From Flavobacteriaceae bacterium (GTDB lineage Bacteria; Bacteroidota; Bacteroidia; Flavobacteriales; Flavobacteriaceae): a DNA stretch of 64,000 bases. A model generated the notes under the pieces. That model saw only the letters and a list, made by a program, of their open reading frames with translations. It did no database searches and was not told the DNA's origin. The position numbers were made by a program, and so were the translations under genes. The stretch covers positions 58,320 to 122,319 of the forward strand of contig JABHSQ010000002.1 of assembly GCA_018669795.1 (NCBI GenBank), read 5' to 3'. Shown one piece after another: positions 38,275 through 48,534 of this stretch (positions are counted from its first letter, which is position 1; the number at the start of each line of letters is the position of its first letter).

Positions 38275-40017
38275 TTACCAATCAAATTTATAAGATCCAC
38301 CTAACATGCCTTGAATTCCTTGCACCTTATAATTTGCCCATTTTTGATAGTTTTCTCCAAAAAGATTACTTCCCTTCACGAAGATTGTCAATTGCTTATT
38401 AAATCGGTATCTTATATAAGCATTTGCATCAAAATAACTAGCTAAAGTTATCACTTCATTATCTGGTAAAAAACCAATAGATGAGCTATACAAGTCCTTA
38501 CGTTCTCCTACAAAAAACAAAGAAGCTCCGCCATAGAATTTTTCAGTAATATTAAAGGTTGTAAATAATGTGGCCTCAATAGTTGGAAGGTTCCAAGGTT
38601 CTATTTCGTATTTAGTATGATAACTATTATAGGTTCCATTTATTCCTAAATTAAAATTAGTTAAAACCTCAAAAATCAATTCTCCAAAAAAGGAAATAGT
38701 TTCAAGATCATCATAAACAACATTAAAAGAATTACCGTATTCATATCCTTCTAAAGTTAAATCTTGCCCCTTGTAAATATTAGAATTAAACAATGCTTTA
38801 TCATCTTCTTCATAATAAGATGCTTTTATATTATATGCAATGGCATTAGTTAGTTTTCCTTTTAACCCCGCGAAACCATTATACAGCTCACTTGTTGGTT
38901 GTATGAACAAGGTCGGTGAAACAAAAGGATTTTTTTCTTTAAAATTATAATAGGAGTTTTGCTCTAAACCTCCATCAATTCCTCCGTAAACAATTAATAA
39001 TTCATCAACTATACGGTAAGAAGCTTCAATTTTTGGATATACGTAAAAAGTGGTTTTACTTTCTTCAGAATTTAATGACACATAACCAGAAAAGCCAACA
39101 GAAAGCGATAAATATTCAGCTGTATATGCATAAGAAGGAATAATTCCAGCATTAAAAAAACTATATTTTACAGCAGATGTATCTGAATAATTTCTTTTAA
39201 ACGTTCCACCTATATAATCTAGATCAACTCCAATTTTCAACGGAAAATCAATTGCATCAAACCCAAATTCTGGCTTTACTTTAATATTAAATTCAGAAGA
39301 TGAGAAACTATCTCCTAAATACCTGATACTTGCGGTACCTTTTTCAAAATATGAATCTTCCATTATAAGGTTACCTTCGGCAAAACCACTAAAATAAGAA
39401 TGTTTAGAAGCTATTGAATTAATAATTTCTGGTGGAGCTGCGTTGTATAAATTATTTAAACCGTACCAATTAAAAAGTTGATGTTTAATACCAGCGCTCA
39501 TCTCATAATTGAGATCTTTTTGCCTCCTGGTATAATTACCCTCCAATTGAGTATCGTAAAATTTATTATCTAAAAGAATATCTTTTATTCCTCCTTGTGA
39601 AGCGTTATGTTTAAAAAACAAACCAAAATTATCAGTGCTACTAATTTCAAAATCACTGTAGAATTCTGCCAATACATTCGTGTAGTTTCCTATCCCGAAA
39701 GTTGCATAGTTATCATATAGTTTTAAGGGCTTTATTTTTTCGACGGAAGCTGCTTTTCCTTTTGCTGGTGTAAAAGTAGATGCCACAGGAACTGAAAAAA
39801 TAGAATAGATCACTTCTTTCTTTTTAGTATTAGTGGAATCGTTTATCAAAGGGTTTTCCTTTACTTTAAAAGCATCTGAAATGGCAGGAGAATATGGCTT
39901 GACAATATTCACTACTTCTGTGCCCAAATTATCTTCTTCTTGTGCAGAAATAGTATTGATACTAAAAATAAGTAGCCCTAGAACTAATAATTTTATTTTT
40001 AAGCTTTGATTTAGCAT
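38275..40017 (-). CDS. Outer-membrane beta-barrel protein, TonB-dependent receptor-like
   Basis: A 580-residue exported protein. A signal peptide (LKIKLLVLGLLIFSINTISA, Q) is followed by a conserved motif EVVNIVKPYSPAISDAFKVK and then alternating strands rich in aromatic residues. The last residues (GGSYKFDW) end in an aromatic amino acid, as outer-membrane barrels do. It has no plug domain or TonB box that I can see, so it is probably a barrel paired with the TPR protein upstream rather than a true receptor. The ATG at 40017 is chosen, an ATG at 40038 is possible. Confidence 0.75.
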   Translation of the reverse strand: MLNQSLKIKLLVLGLLIFSINTISAQEEDNLGTEVVNIVKPYSPAISDAFKVKENPLINDSTNTKKKEVIYSIFSVPVASTFTPAKGKAASVEKIKPLKLYDNYATFGIGNYTNVLAEFYSDFEISSTDNFGLFFKHNASQGGIKDILLDNKFYDTQLEGNYTRRQKDLNYEMSAGIKHQLFNWYGLNNLYNAAPPEIINSIASKHSYFSGFAEGNLIMEDSYFEKGTASIRYLGDSFSSSEFNIKVKPEFGFDAIDFPLKIGVDLDYIGGTFKRNYSDTSAVKYSFFNAGIIPSYAYTAEYLSLSVGFSGYVSLNSEESKTTFYVYPKIEASYRIVDELLIVYGGIDGGLEQNSYYNFKEKNPFVSPTLFIQPTSELYNGFAGLKGKLTNAIAYNIKASYYEEDDKALFNSNIYKGQDLTLEGYEYGNSFNVVYDDLETISFFGELIFEVLTNFNLGINGTYNSYHTKYEIEPWNLPTIEATLFTTFNITEKFYGGASLFFVGERKDLYSSSIGFLPDNEVITLASYFDANAYIRYRFNKQLTIFVKGSNLFGENYQKWANYKVQGIQGMLGGSYKFDW

Positions 40018-40070
40018 ATAAATGAATTGATTTTTCAATTTGGAAAATGAGTTGTTTTGATAATATCAAA

Positions 40071-43000
40071 TTAGTTTTTTTCTTCTATATTAATAGAGTC
40101 ATTAGTTTTGGCTTGTTCACTTTTTATGATGGCCAATTCAGAGGTTGCTTCTTCTATAATGTCTGGATAATCTTCAAAGTTTTTAATGACACTTTCTAAA
40201 ATATAAGTTGCTTGAAATGCATCATTTAACTTGTAAAAATTATTAGCCATTAATACCAAGCCTTTAGCACCAAAATATTTATATCCTGCATATTCTTTTG
40301 CAAGTAGCTGAATACTTTCGTTGGAAGCTTTAAACTGCTCGGATTTGTTTTTAAAATATGCATCATAGTATAAAGCTTCTGCTGCTAACTTTCCTGTTGC
40401 TATCTTTAAGACTTCTGCATATGCATCTTTTGCTTTGTTTTCATCACCCGTTTTCATTGCTGATCGAGCGATAATAATTTGAGCATCACTTTTTACTGAA
40501 TTTTCTATCTTTTCGTTTTGCAATACTTTATCAGCAAAAATTACTGCTTCATGATATTTCTCCAATTCATAACTAGCTTTCATTGCATTGGACTGTGCAA
40601 AAATGATATTTTGAGGGAAATCAGCTTCTGTTTCAAGTCGTATTAAATAAGGAAGTGACGTTTTATAATCTTTTTTCTCTAAATACAATTGTGAGATTCT
40701 TGCCAAGGCCTGTTCTGTAAACTCATTGCGATCTTTATCCACAACAAACTGATAATCAATTGTTGCATCTTCTTTTTTGTCTTCAGCAAAATATAATTGT
40801 GCTAAATAAAAATGTACTTTTAATGCGTGTTTTCCGTTTGGAAATTGGCTTATATAACCTTCAAAACGACTAATTGCTTGACTAGGTTTATTTTCTAAAT
40901 AAGGTTGTTCGGCAGCCTGGAAAGTAGCATCATCAATCTCAGAATTTTCAATATCAACAAAATCTAATCTACTCACCCATACTGCATAATCGTTTACACG
41001 ACCTTGGTCTATATAAATAATTTTAGCAGAAGTAACTGCTTGAACGGATTCTTCTGAAGAAGGAAAATCATTTGCTACTCTTTTAAAAACGGTTAATGCT
41101 TCATTACTTTTTCCTGTGTTTTCTAAAATCAACGCTTTTTTAAGCAATGCCTTAGGTACATAACTACTATTAGGAAAATCGCGGATTAACTTATTATAGG
41201 CAATCATTCCATCCTTATAATTCTCTTGTGACACATAGGTATTTCCCAATTCATAAAAAGCATCATCTCGATACATCGATTTTGTAAATTTGTTTGGAAA
41301 ATCTTTTAATCCTTCAATTTTTTGAGGAATTTTGTCAATAAATCCATAGCTAATTGCTTTTTGAAAATGAGCATAATCTTGATCTAAAGCTCCAGCCTTG
41401 ATAGCATTGTTATAATTTTCTAGTGCTGGCCAGTAAGCACTTGTAACAAAATAACTATCGCCCAATCTTAAATAGGCATCTTTCTTTTGGGAAACGTTTA
41501 CATTATTTTTAGAAACGTATTTATTAAAACTATTTATAGCTTCTAAATAATTTTTTAATTTAAAATAATTATAAGCTACGTTATAATCTAAATTATTTGT
41601 TTCGGGCGTTTCATTTGAATTTGGCAACATTACAAATTGCTTATAGCCTATTAATGACTGTTCAAAGTTTGAAAGTTGATAATCGCATTCAGCTTTCCAA
41701 AAAGTAGCTCTAGCAGTAAAACTAGCATCTCTAGGTTCCGATAAAGATTTATTAAAAATTTTAATTCCCTCCTGATAATTTCCTTCAGAGTACAATTCTA
41801 AGCCTCTAAAAAAAGTTACTTTTTGATATGCCAATTTATTTTTAAATGATTTATTATTCTCTAATAAATCTAAAGCAGATTGATAATTTTTAGAGGTGAT
41901 ATAGGAGTCGATTAATAAATCTTTAAGTTCGCTATTGTTTTCATTATTAGGAAATGCTTCCATAAATGACAATAACACTTCTGGAGCACTTTGGTAACTA
42001 TTACCAATTTGATAACTCAATTTTGCGTAATTAAACCAAGCATCTTCTTTAATTTCTAGATTAAAGTCAATTTCTGAAGCACTTTTAAATGCATTTAAAG
42101 CCTGTTGCTTTTGATCTAACTTTATATAGGAATCTGCTAAATGGTAAAATGCATTTTGAGCAACTGCATTTTTTCCATCTATAATTTTATTGAATTCATT
42201 GATTGCCATTTGGTAATTACGCTGTTTATAATAAGCATAACCCAACTGATAATAATCTGTATTGTTCCATTTTCCTTTTTTTCCTTTGTATTCCTTTAAA
42301 TACAAAACTGCTTCTTTATAATTCTCAAGATTAAAATAACTCTCTCCTATTATTTTAGACAATTCACTTTTTTCCCTTGGACTAGATCGATCGTATTGTT
42401 CTAATCCTAAATCAATTGCTTCTTGAAACTTAGCCAACTTAAAATTCATATCAGCTTGGTAATACGACATATCTTTAGCGTAACGCTTTTCGTCTTTTAC
42501 GGCTTCGAATAATTCGTTGGCTTCCTCATAATGATTACCTTCATAGGCTATATAACCTAAATAATACTTTGCTTGGGAATCGTATTTTTCGGAGGTCGTC
42601 AACCTATTAAAATACTTTTTAGCCTCTGCGTTTTGTTTGTTTTTAAAAAAAACATAAGCATTATTAAAATAGAATTGTTCTTTTTCTTTGACACTCAAAC
42701 TGAATTCATCAACTTTATCATACCATTTCCTTGCATGTGAGAATTTGCTGTTTCTAAAATAATAATCTGCAAAATTTATATAAGCACTATTTCTTTTGAT
42801 ACTTGTTGGATATTCAGCTACAAATTGCTCCATTAAATGATCGGCATTTTTTTGGTTCAACTTAATAGCAGTAATTGCTATGTAATAAGAACAATTACTT
42901 TTTACATTTTCATTAGTTGATTTTTTAATCACATCTGAAAATAACGATTGAGCCGCCAAATACTGATGGTCATTATATAGCTCATAGGCCTTGCTAAAGT

Positions 43001-43094
43001 CAACTAAATCATTAGTATACACAGCCGTTTGCTGAGAAAACGAATTGATTGTAACTAAAAATATAAAAATGAAAACTAGTTTTTTTTGAAACAT
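40071..43094 (-). CDS. Large TPR-repeat exported protein
   Basis: A 1007-residue protein with a signal peptide (FQKKLVFIFIFLVTINSFSQ) and more than 20 tetratricopeptide-like units, such as YYLGYIAYEGNHYEEANELF and YQLGYAYYKQRNYQMAINEF. It has the pattern of periplasmic scaffolds that hold multi-protein complexes. The gene stands just upstream of the beta-barrel gene, an arrangement often seen in Bacteroidota. The reading frame is open further up to 43181, but the export signal begins at 43094 (an ATG at 43118 is possible). No partner is known. Confidence 0.82.
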   Translation of the reverse strand: MFQKKLVFIFIFLVTINSFSQQTAVYTNDLVDFSKAYELYNDHQYLAAQSLFSDVIKKSTNENVKSNCSYYIAITAIKLNQKNADHLMEQFVAEYPTSIKRNSAYINFADYYFRNSKFSHARKWYDKVDEFSLSVKEKEQFYFNNAYVFFKNKQNAEAKKYFNRLTTSEKYDSQAKYYLGYIAYEGNHYEEANELFEAVKDEKRYAKDMSYYQADMNFKLAKFQEAIDLGLEQYDRSSPREKSELSKIIGESYFNLENYKEAVLYLKEYKGKKGKWNNTDYYQLGYAYYKQRNYQMAINEFNKIIDGKNAVAQNAFYHLADSYIKLDQKQQALNAFKSASEIDFNLEIKEDAWFNYAKLSYQIGNSYQSAPEVLLSFMEAFPNNENNSELKDLLIDSYITSKNYQSALDLLENNKSFKNKLAYQKVTFFRGLELYSEGNYQEGIKIFNKSLSEPRDASFTARATFWKAECDYQLSNFEQSLIGYKQFVMLPNSNETPETNNLDYNVAYNYFKLKNYLEAINSFNKYVSKNNVNVSQKKDAYLRLGDSYFVTSAYWPALENYNNAIKAGALDQDYAHFQKAISYGFIDKIPQKIEGLKDFPNKFTKSMYRDDAFYELGNTYVSQENYKDGMIAYNKLIRDFPNSSYVPKALLKKALILENTGKSNEALTVFKRVANDFPSSEESVQAVTSAKIIYIDQGRVNDYAVWVSRLDFVDIENSEIDDATFQAAEQPYLENKPSQAISRFEGYISQFPNGKHALKVHFYLAQLYFAEDKKEDATIDYQFVVDKDRNEFTEQALARISQLYLEKKDYKTSLPYLIRLETEADFPQNIIFAQSNAMKASYELEKYHEAVIFADKVLQNEKIENSVKSDAQIIIARSAMKTGDENKAKDAYAEVLKIATGKLAAEALYYDAYFKNKSEQFKASNESIQLLAKEYAGYKYFGAKGLVLMANNFYKLNDAFQATYILESVIKNFEDYPDIIEEATSELAIIKSEQAKTNDSINIEEKN

Positions 43095-43374
43095 TAATAT
43101 TTTATTTTTATGAAACATAAAGATATTATTTAATCTATGATGATCGCCTAAAAAAAAAAGGATTAACAATAAATTATTCACGATCCATTAAGATAGTAAT
43201 AGTTGTCCATTTATGTGATATCAATTCTAGTTTTAAATAAAAACCTTCTACATAATTCATAACGCAACAAAAATAGGATAAGTATGTTTTTAGTATCTTA
43301 AATTTTACGAAAGCCACGTTCTAGAATAAATTACTTATTTTTAAACCAAGAAAAAAAATCGTAATATAATCCTT

Positions 43375-43830
43375 ATGAAAAATATACTCTTTTATGGTCT
43401 TTTAGCGTTAACTATTTCAATGTCAGCTCAAAGAAATCGATTGAAAAACATTTATAGTGAAAATGGTAAAATTGGTATTGGCACCAACACACCAGATGAA
43501 TTATTAACGGTAAAAGGAAAAATACATACACAAGAAGTAATGGTGGATTTAAATGGAGCTATCGCTCCCGATTTTGTTTTTGAAAAATATTATAATTCAG
43601 TTTCAGTTTTAAATCCAGCATATGAATTTTCAACTCTTTATGAAATTGAAACTTATATAAAGAAAAACCATCATTTACCAAAGATTCCATCTGCTCAAGA
43701 AATTAAAGAAAATGGCTTATCATTAAAAGAAATGAACTTACTTTTGTTAGAGAAAATTGAAGAATTGATGCTTTTTACTATTCAACAACAAAAAGAAATT
43801 GATTTATTAAAATCTAAGATTGATAATTAA
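43375..43830 (+). CDS. Exported protein with C-terminal 'tail-fibre-like' domain
   Basis: A 151-residue protein with a signal peptide (NILFYGLLALTISMSAQ). The body has GKIGIGTNTPDELLTVKGKI, then VDLNGAIAPDFVFEKYY and a closing stretch YIKKNHHLPKIPSAQEIKEN with a coiled-coil end (KEMNLLLLEKIEELMLFTIQ). In Bacteroidota this array is the C-terminal end of longer adhesin- or fibre-like proteins that resemble phage tail-fibre tips. Here it is a stand-alone short protein. Function unknown; surface display is plausible. It precedes ftsE by 30 nt. Confidence 0.75.
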   Translation: MKNILFYGLLALTISMSAQRNRLKNIYSENGKIGIGTNTPDELLTVKGKIHTQEVMVDLNGAIAPDFVFEKYYNSVSVLNPAYEFSTLYEIETYIKKNHHLPKIPSAQEIKENGLSLKEMNLLLLEKIEELMLFTIQQQKEIDLLKSKIDN

Positions 43831-43860
43831 TTTTTTTGTTTTAAAATAATACACAAAATC

Positions 43861-44544
43861 ATGTCCCAATCCGTTTTACACCTTCATAATGCTTCCATAT
43901 TTCAGAGAGATAATTTAATATTATCCGATGTAAATGTTTCCATAGATAAAGGAGAATTCGTGTATTTAATAGGCAAAACAGGAACTGGAAAAAGTAGTTT
44001 TATGAAAACGCTCTATGGTGATTTACCCTTAACTAAAGGAGAAGGCGCGATTGTTGGTTATGATTTACCATCTTTAAAGGAAAATGATATCCCTTTTTTA
44101 CGAAGAAAATTAGGTGTTGTGTTTCAAGACTTTAAATTACTAAATGACCGAACGGTACATTATAATTTAATTTTTGTTTTAACAGCTACTGGCTGGAACG
44201 ACAAAAAGAAAATGGATACAAGAATCCATAAAGTTTTAGAAAAAGTAGGGATGATGGATAAAGCTTCAAAATTTCCATTTCAATTATCTGGTGGAGAACA
44301 GCAACGTATTGCGATAGCAAGAGCTTTATTAAATAGTCCTGAGTTAATTCTTGCAGATGAACCTACAGGTAATCTAGATCCACAAACCAGTCTAGAGGTT
44401 ATGGAAGTTCTTCAGGAAATAAACAAACAAGGAAACACTATATTAATGGCTACTCACGACTATGCTTTATTATTAAAGTACCCTTCTAAAACACTAAAAT
44501 GTGACAATAGTCAAATTTTTGAAGTTGTTCAAAAAACAGTTTAG
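43861..44544 (+). CDS. ftsE: Cell-division ABC ATPase FtsE
   Basis: A 227-residue ATP-binding protein. Walker A is GKTGTGKSS (38-46), the signature [14 protein letters not shown] and Walker [11 protein letters not shown] follow, with a D-loop and the switch His (MATHDY). It has the short length and the FtsE pattern ([18 protein letters not shown]). FtsE works with the FtsX permease to activate septal peptidoglycan hydrolases. No ftsX is next to it; in Bacteroidota the two are often apart. It ends 2 nt from the convergent subtilase. Confidence 0.9.
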   Translation: MSQSVLHLHNASIFQRDNLILSDVNVSIDKGEFVYLIGKTGTGKSSFMKTLYGDLPLTKGEGAIVGYDLPSLKENDIPFLRRKLGVVFQDFKLLNDRTVHYNLIFVLTATGWNDKKKMDTRIHKVLEKVGMMDKASKFPFQLSGGEQQRIAIARALLNSPELILADEPTGNLDPQTSLEVMEVLQEINKQGNTILMATHDYALLLKYPSKTLKCDNSQIFEVVQKTV

Positions 44545-44546
44545 GT

Positions 44547-46205
44547 TTAATTATTTGGATCGTAGTATTTATTGTTTGGAAAGCCCTCTCTTAAAACCAA
44601 ATCACATTGTTTTTCTAAAGTAGGATCGATTTTAAGAGTTATATTTCCGATTGCATTGGGCTTTAGCACGGTATTTTTACCAATTACAATCCTATTTTTT
44701 GCAGTAAGGCTTAGCCTAGATTCATTGGTAAATTTTTGATTCTGAATGACAACTTCTTTTGAATAAGCAGTTAATTTAAAATCCCATCTAGTGAAATTTT
44801 GATTTTCAATAGTAGCTACTTCTGTTTCTGTAAAAAGATCATAAACCAGCTTAACAGCAGCTCCTATTTGCAAAATTCCAGCTCCATAATTTCCTTGGTA
44901 TGGTTTATTTGCATTTATTTTATCAAGATTTAAAGTTGTTAATTTTATAATACTTTCCACTTCATCTATTGGGAGACAGGGATTCAAAGAGAATAATAAT
45001 CCAATAGTACCAGTAACAAATGGAGTAGTATTAGATGTATGCTCATTGGTATCATAAATAATTTTATTATCTAAAATATATTTATTAAATAATAAAACCC
45101 CAGTAGTAGGCGCTAAAATATCTACTTCTTTATTAAGAGTAGTCGTTGATACTGGATATATATAATGTCCATTTTTTAAATCATTATTTTTAAATCCTAC
45201 TGTTCGTCCAACATATCCTTTTATGTTTTCAGCATACAGATTTCCTTTATCGCTTATTAAAATATTATCGGACACTAAATCATATCGATACATTCCAGCT
45301 GAAACTGAAATAACATGGTTATAAGACGCAGGGTAATATAGTTTTTTTCCTTTTGTAATATCCCAACCTTTATTTCCTGATCCTGCAACAATAATAGTTC
45401 CGTTATCAAACATTTCATCTATTACATCTTGTGCTGTTTGATAGTAAGTTGATCCAACCCAACTACAATTAATCACTTTTACTCCCATATTGGAAAGTTC
45501 TATTAATTGTTCTAGTTTTTGAAAATTACCATATTGTGTTGCGTATATACTACAATCATAACATATTCCTGGAACACCATATTCATTATCTCCTTGGGAT
45601 GCAGCAATAGAAGCAACTGCAGAACCATGTCCCTTTGACATAGTTGATTTTTGAATAGTTTGTGTTTTTCCTTTAAAGTCTATGTTTAGGGAATCAATAG
45701 TAGCATCAGAGATTCCAATTATTGTTTTAGAAGAACCTGTTGTGTAATACCAAGCTTTAGGTAACCCTAAAAAATCTAAATAAGATAAATCGGCTTGAAG
45801 ACCTAAATTTTCTCCAATTGTACTAGTGAAGCCATAATCATTTGGTTCAAATATTTTTTTATCTTCATCGCTAATAATCTCACCGAATTCAAATTTATCG
45901 GAAAAATTTTGTAATAAATCTTCTAATAATTGTTTATCATTTGCTACAACAAAAAAAGTTTTTCTTAAATTCTTTTTATTTGCATTCTGATAAGTTTTCT
46001 TAAATTCATAAATTTTATAGGAAAAAAATAACCTTTTTAATTTATCATCCTTTCCTTTGTATACTAACTGATTATCAACTCTTTCAAATTCAGGGTTAAT
46101 ATTCTCATTATTTGCTCTTAAAAAAAACCAACTTTCATTTTGAGAAATCAAGGAAGATGTTATTCCTAAAAAAAAAAATAAGAAGAAATATTTTTTATTA
46201 ATCAT
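44547..46205 (-). CDS. Exported subtilisin-like (S8) serine protease
   Basis: A 552-residue secreted protease. The signal peptide is INKKYFFLFFFLGITSSLIS; the catalytic triad is visible as Asp in IGISDATID, His in GHGSAVASIAASQGD and Ser in HTSNTTPFVTG, where the usual GTSxAxP has a His at the first position. The middle has the glycine-rich oxyanion part IIVAGSGNKGWD. The C-terminal 80 residues (for example RWDFKLTAYSKEVVIQNQ) form a beta-rich domain with no T9SS-type sorting end that I can see. The ATG at 46205 is chosen; one at 46217 is possible. Confidence 0.85.
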   Translation of the reverse strand: MINKKYFFLFFFLGITSSLISQNESWFFLRANNENINPEFERVDNQLVYKGKDDKLKRLFFSYKIYEFKKTYQNANKKNLRKTFFVVANDKQLLEDLLQNFSDKFEFGEIISDEDKKIFEPNDYGFTSTIGENLGLQADLSYLDFLGLPKAWYYTTGSSKTIIGISDATIDSLNIDFKGKTQTIQKSTMSKGHGSAVASIAASQGDNEYGVPGICYDCSIYATQYGNFQKLEQLIELSNMGVKVINCSWVGSTYYQTAQDVIDEMFDNGTIIVAGSGNKGWDITKGKKLYYPASYNHVISVSAGMYRYDLVSDNILISDKGNLYAENIKGYVGRTVGFKNNDLKNGHYIYPVSTTTLNKEVDILAPTTGVLLFNKYILDNKIIYDTNEHTSNTTPFVTGTIGLLFSLNPCLPIDEVESIIKLTTLNLDKINANKPYQGNYGAGILQIGAAVKLVYDLFTETEVATIENQNFTRWDFKLTAYSKEVVIQNQKFTNESRLSLTAKNRIVIGKNTVLKPNAIGNITLKIDPTLEKQCDLVLREGFPNNKYYDPNN

Positions 46206-46297
46206 TTGATAAAACATTAATTATTTTTCTAAGATAGTTATTTTTCTTTTCAGGATATCATCCCTTTATTATATATTGTAAATTAGCCTTTGTAAAT

Positions 46298-47191
46298 ATG
46301 CTATCTATATTAATACCAACATATAATTATTCAGTTGTAGAACTTGTTACCATAGTTCACAAACAAGCATTAATGGCTGCAATTCCTTTTGAAATAATTG
46401 TAATTGATGATTGCTCAACAAATCAAGATATTAATGATAAAAATAAAATCATTGAAGATTTAGTGTTTTGTACATATTTAAAAAATGAAAAAAATTTAGG
46501 AAGAACTGCAACCAGAAATAGTTTAGCAATAAAAGCTACCTATGATCTGCTTTTATTTTTGGATGCGGATGTATTACCAAAACATGATGACTTTATTAAT
46601 AAGTTTGAATTAAATATCAATAAAAAATTCAAAGTTATTTATGGTGGTATTTGCTATTATAAAGAAAAACCAAAACCGGATCAATTGCTAAGGTGGAACT
46701 ACGGACATAAAAGAGAAACTAAAAGTGTAAGTAATAGAGTGGGTGAACCTTACTTTATCATTTCTCAAAATCTTTTAATTAATAAAAAGGTATTTATTAA
46801 AAATAATACATTAGGTAAAAACACTTATGGATTAGATATTTTGTTTTCTGGAAACCTCTTAAAGAATGATGTAAAAGTAAAACACATAGACAATCCCGTT
46901 TATCACTTAGGATTAGAAAACAATGAAACTTTTTTAAATAAATCGTTAGAAGCTGTAAAAACAACTTATTTGCTTGATAAAAACAATCAAATAAATAAAG
47001 ACCTAAGACCGCTTCAGAAGAGTTATCTATTTCTTAATAAGTGGAAAGTTGATGGCATATACTGTGCGGTATTCAAACTTATAAAAAAAGCTATAAAATC
47101 AAATTTGCTTTCTAATAATCCTTCCATGTTTATGTTTGATTTATACAGATTGAACTATTTTATTGAATTAAAAAATAAAAGGCATGGTTAA
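46298..47191 (+). CDS. Family 2 glycosyltransferase (first of the polysaccharide cluster)
   Basis: A 297-residue GT-A type transferase. SILIPTYNYSVVELVTIV opens the fold, followed by the UDP-binding VIDDCST, an Arg-rich acceptor loop and the DxD of LFLDADVLP. Its acceptor and sugar donor are not known. Its last 8 nt overlap the start of the next glycosyltransferase gene, so the pair is co-translated. Confidence 0.85.
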   Translation: MLSILIPTYNYSVVELVTIVHKQALMAAIPFEIIVIDDCSTNQDINDKNKIIEDLVFCTYLKNEKNLGRTATRNSLAIKATYDLLLFLDADVLPKHDDFINKFELNINKKFKVIYGGICYYKEKPKPDQLLRWNYGHKRETKSVSNRVGEPYFIISQNLLINKKVFIKNNTLGKNTYGLDILFSGNLLKNDVKVKHIDNPVYHLGLENNETFLNKSLEAVKTTYLLDKNNQINKDLRPLQKSYLFLNKWKVDGIYCAVFKLIKKAIKSNLLSNNPSMFMFDLYRLNYFIELKNKRHG

Positions 47192-48125
47192 ATTTTCAGT
47201 TGTCATACCACTTTATAATAAAGAACAAGATATACTTACAACCATAACTAGTGTATTAAATCAATCTTACAAGAGTTTTGAAATTATCATTATTGACGAT
47301 GGCTCTACAGATTCAAGTGCAAAAATTGTAAGGAAAATTAATGATGATAGAGTTAAATTATTTGAAAAAATAAACGAAGGTGTTTCGAGTGCTCGTAACC
47401 TTGGTGTTGAAAAATCTACTACTGAATATATTACTTTTTTAGATGGAGATGATTATTGGCACCCCCATCATTTAGAAAACCTCAATCTTCTTATTACAAA
47501 ATTTCCTGAGCATCTTTGGTATGGATCAGCCTATGAAAAAAAAAGAAATAAGCAACTAACTACAAAAATGGATTCTCCAATTTTAGAAAAAGGAAACCAT
47601 TGGATTGGTGAAGTAGATGAGTTTTTTAGATATTGCTTTAAGGACTCATTAGTTAATTCATCTTCTGTATGTTTTAAAAAAGAATTCTTTAATGAATTGA
47701 AAGGGTTTAATATTAATTTCTCTCATGGAGAAGATACCGATTTATGGATAAGGGCTGCCTTAAGTTCTAAGTTAGTATTTTCAAATATAGTAAGCTCTTG
47801 TAATAATTTAATTGGTAGTAACAGATCTTCTGATATTCCAATTAATAATAGACATACTATTAATTTTGATTCTTTTTCTGAAGAAGAAGAAAAGAATAGT
47901 TTTTTAAAGAAATATTTAGATTTAAATCGTTATTCGCAAATTATTAAAAATAAACTTTCAGGAAAAAATCTTTTATTAACTTCTGATTATTTAAAAAAAA
48001 TAGATTTAAACAATCTTAATAGAAAACAACGTATTTTAATTAATCAAAATAATATTTCACTAAAACTGTTATTCTTAATTCAAAGAAAATTAGTGAGTAT
48101 GGGAATTAGATTAAGTTCTTTTTAA
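47184..48125 (+). CDS. Family 2 glycosyltransferase
   Basis: A 313-residue GT2 transferase. FSVVIPLYNKEQDI, IIDDGSTDSS and FLDGDDYW are the fold's start, donor-binding and DxD motifs. FSHGEDTDLWIRAAL near residue 190 holds the ED catalytic region. It shares 8 nt with the gene before and overlaps the convergent cupin gene by 15 nt at its 3' end. Confidence 0.87.
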   Translation: MVKFSVVIPLYNKEQDILTTITSVLNQSYKSFEIIIIDDGSTDSSAKIVRKINDDRVKLFEKINEGVSSARNLGVEKSTTEYITFLDGDDYWHPHHLENLNLLITKFPEHLWYGSAYEKKRNKQLTTKMDSPILEKGNHWIGEVDEFFRYCFKDSLVNSSSVCFKKEFFNELKGFNINFSHGEDTDLWIRAALSSKLVFSNIVSSCNNLIGSNRSSDIPINNRHTINFDSFSEEEEKNSFLKKYLDLNRYSQIIKNKLSGKNLLLTSDYLKKIDLNNLNRKQRILINQNNISLKLLFLIQRKLVSMGIRLSSF

Positions 48126-48515
48126 TGATATAAAATCATCATAATCTCTTATATAGTCTTCTTCTTTAAATACTCCAGAAGACAATACTAAACAAATTGC
48201 ACCAGAAGAAAAATCTTCCAACTCTCTCCAAACTCCAGTTGGTATAAGCAAGCCTTTATTTGGTTTATTTAAAAGAAACATTTTTTTTGATTTACCATCG
48301 TCTAGTTTAACAGTAAAACTTCCACTTAATGCAATTAAAAATTCTAATTGTTCTTTATGTGAATGTCCCCCTCTGAAGGAATCACTAGGAACGTCAAATA
48401 GATAATATACTCTTTTAATGCTATATGGAATCGTGTTTTTTTCAATAACAGCTAGATTACCTCTTGTATCAGTAATTTTCGGTATATCGAGTAATTCAAT
48501 TTTATCTAAAGACAT
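48111..48515 (-). CDS. Sugar 3,4-ketoisomerase, QdtA/FdtA type (cupin)
   Basis: A 134-residue cupin of the WxcM/FdtA/QdtA family. RGGHSHKEQLEFLIALSGSF, TVKLDDG and PTGVWRELEDF are the family's two cupin motifs; the His pair in GHSHKEQ is the catalytic site. Such enzymes turn dTDP-4-keto-6-deoxyglucose into the 3-keto isomer on the way to dTDP-Fuc3NAc or dTDP-Qui3NAc. The matching aminotransferase is in this cluster. Whether it yields the galacto or gluco isomer cannot be read. Confidence 0.85.
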   Translation of the reverse strand: MSLDKIELLDIPKITDTRGNLAVIEKNTIPYSIKRVYYLFDVPSDSFRGGHSHKEQLEFLIALSGSFTVKLDDGKSKKMFLLNKPNKGLLIPTGVWRELEDFSSGAICLVLSSGVFKEEDYIRDYDDFISLKRT

Positions 48516-48534
48516 AAATATATATTCAAATTAA

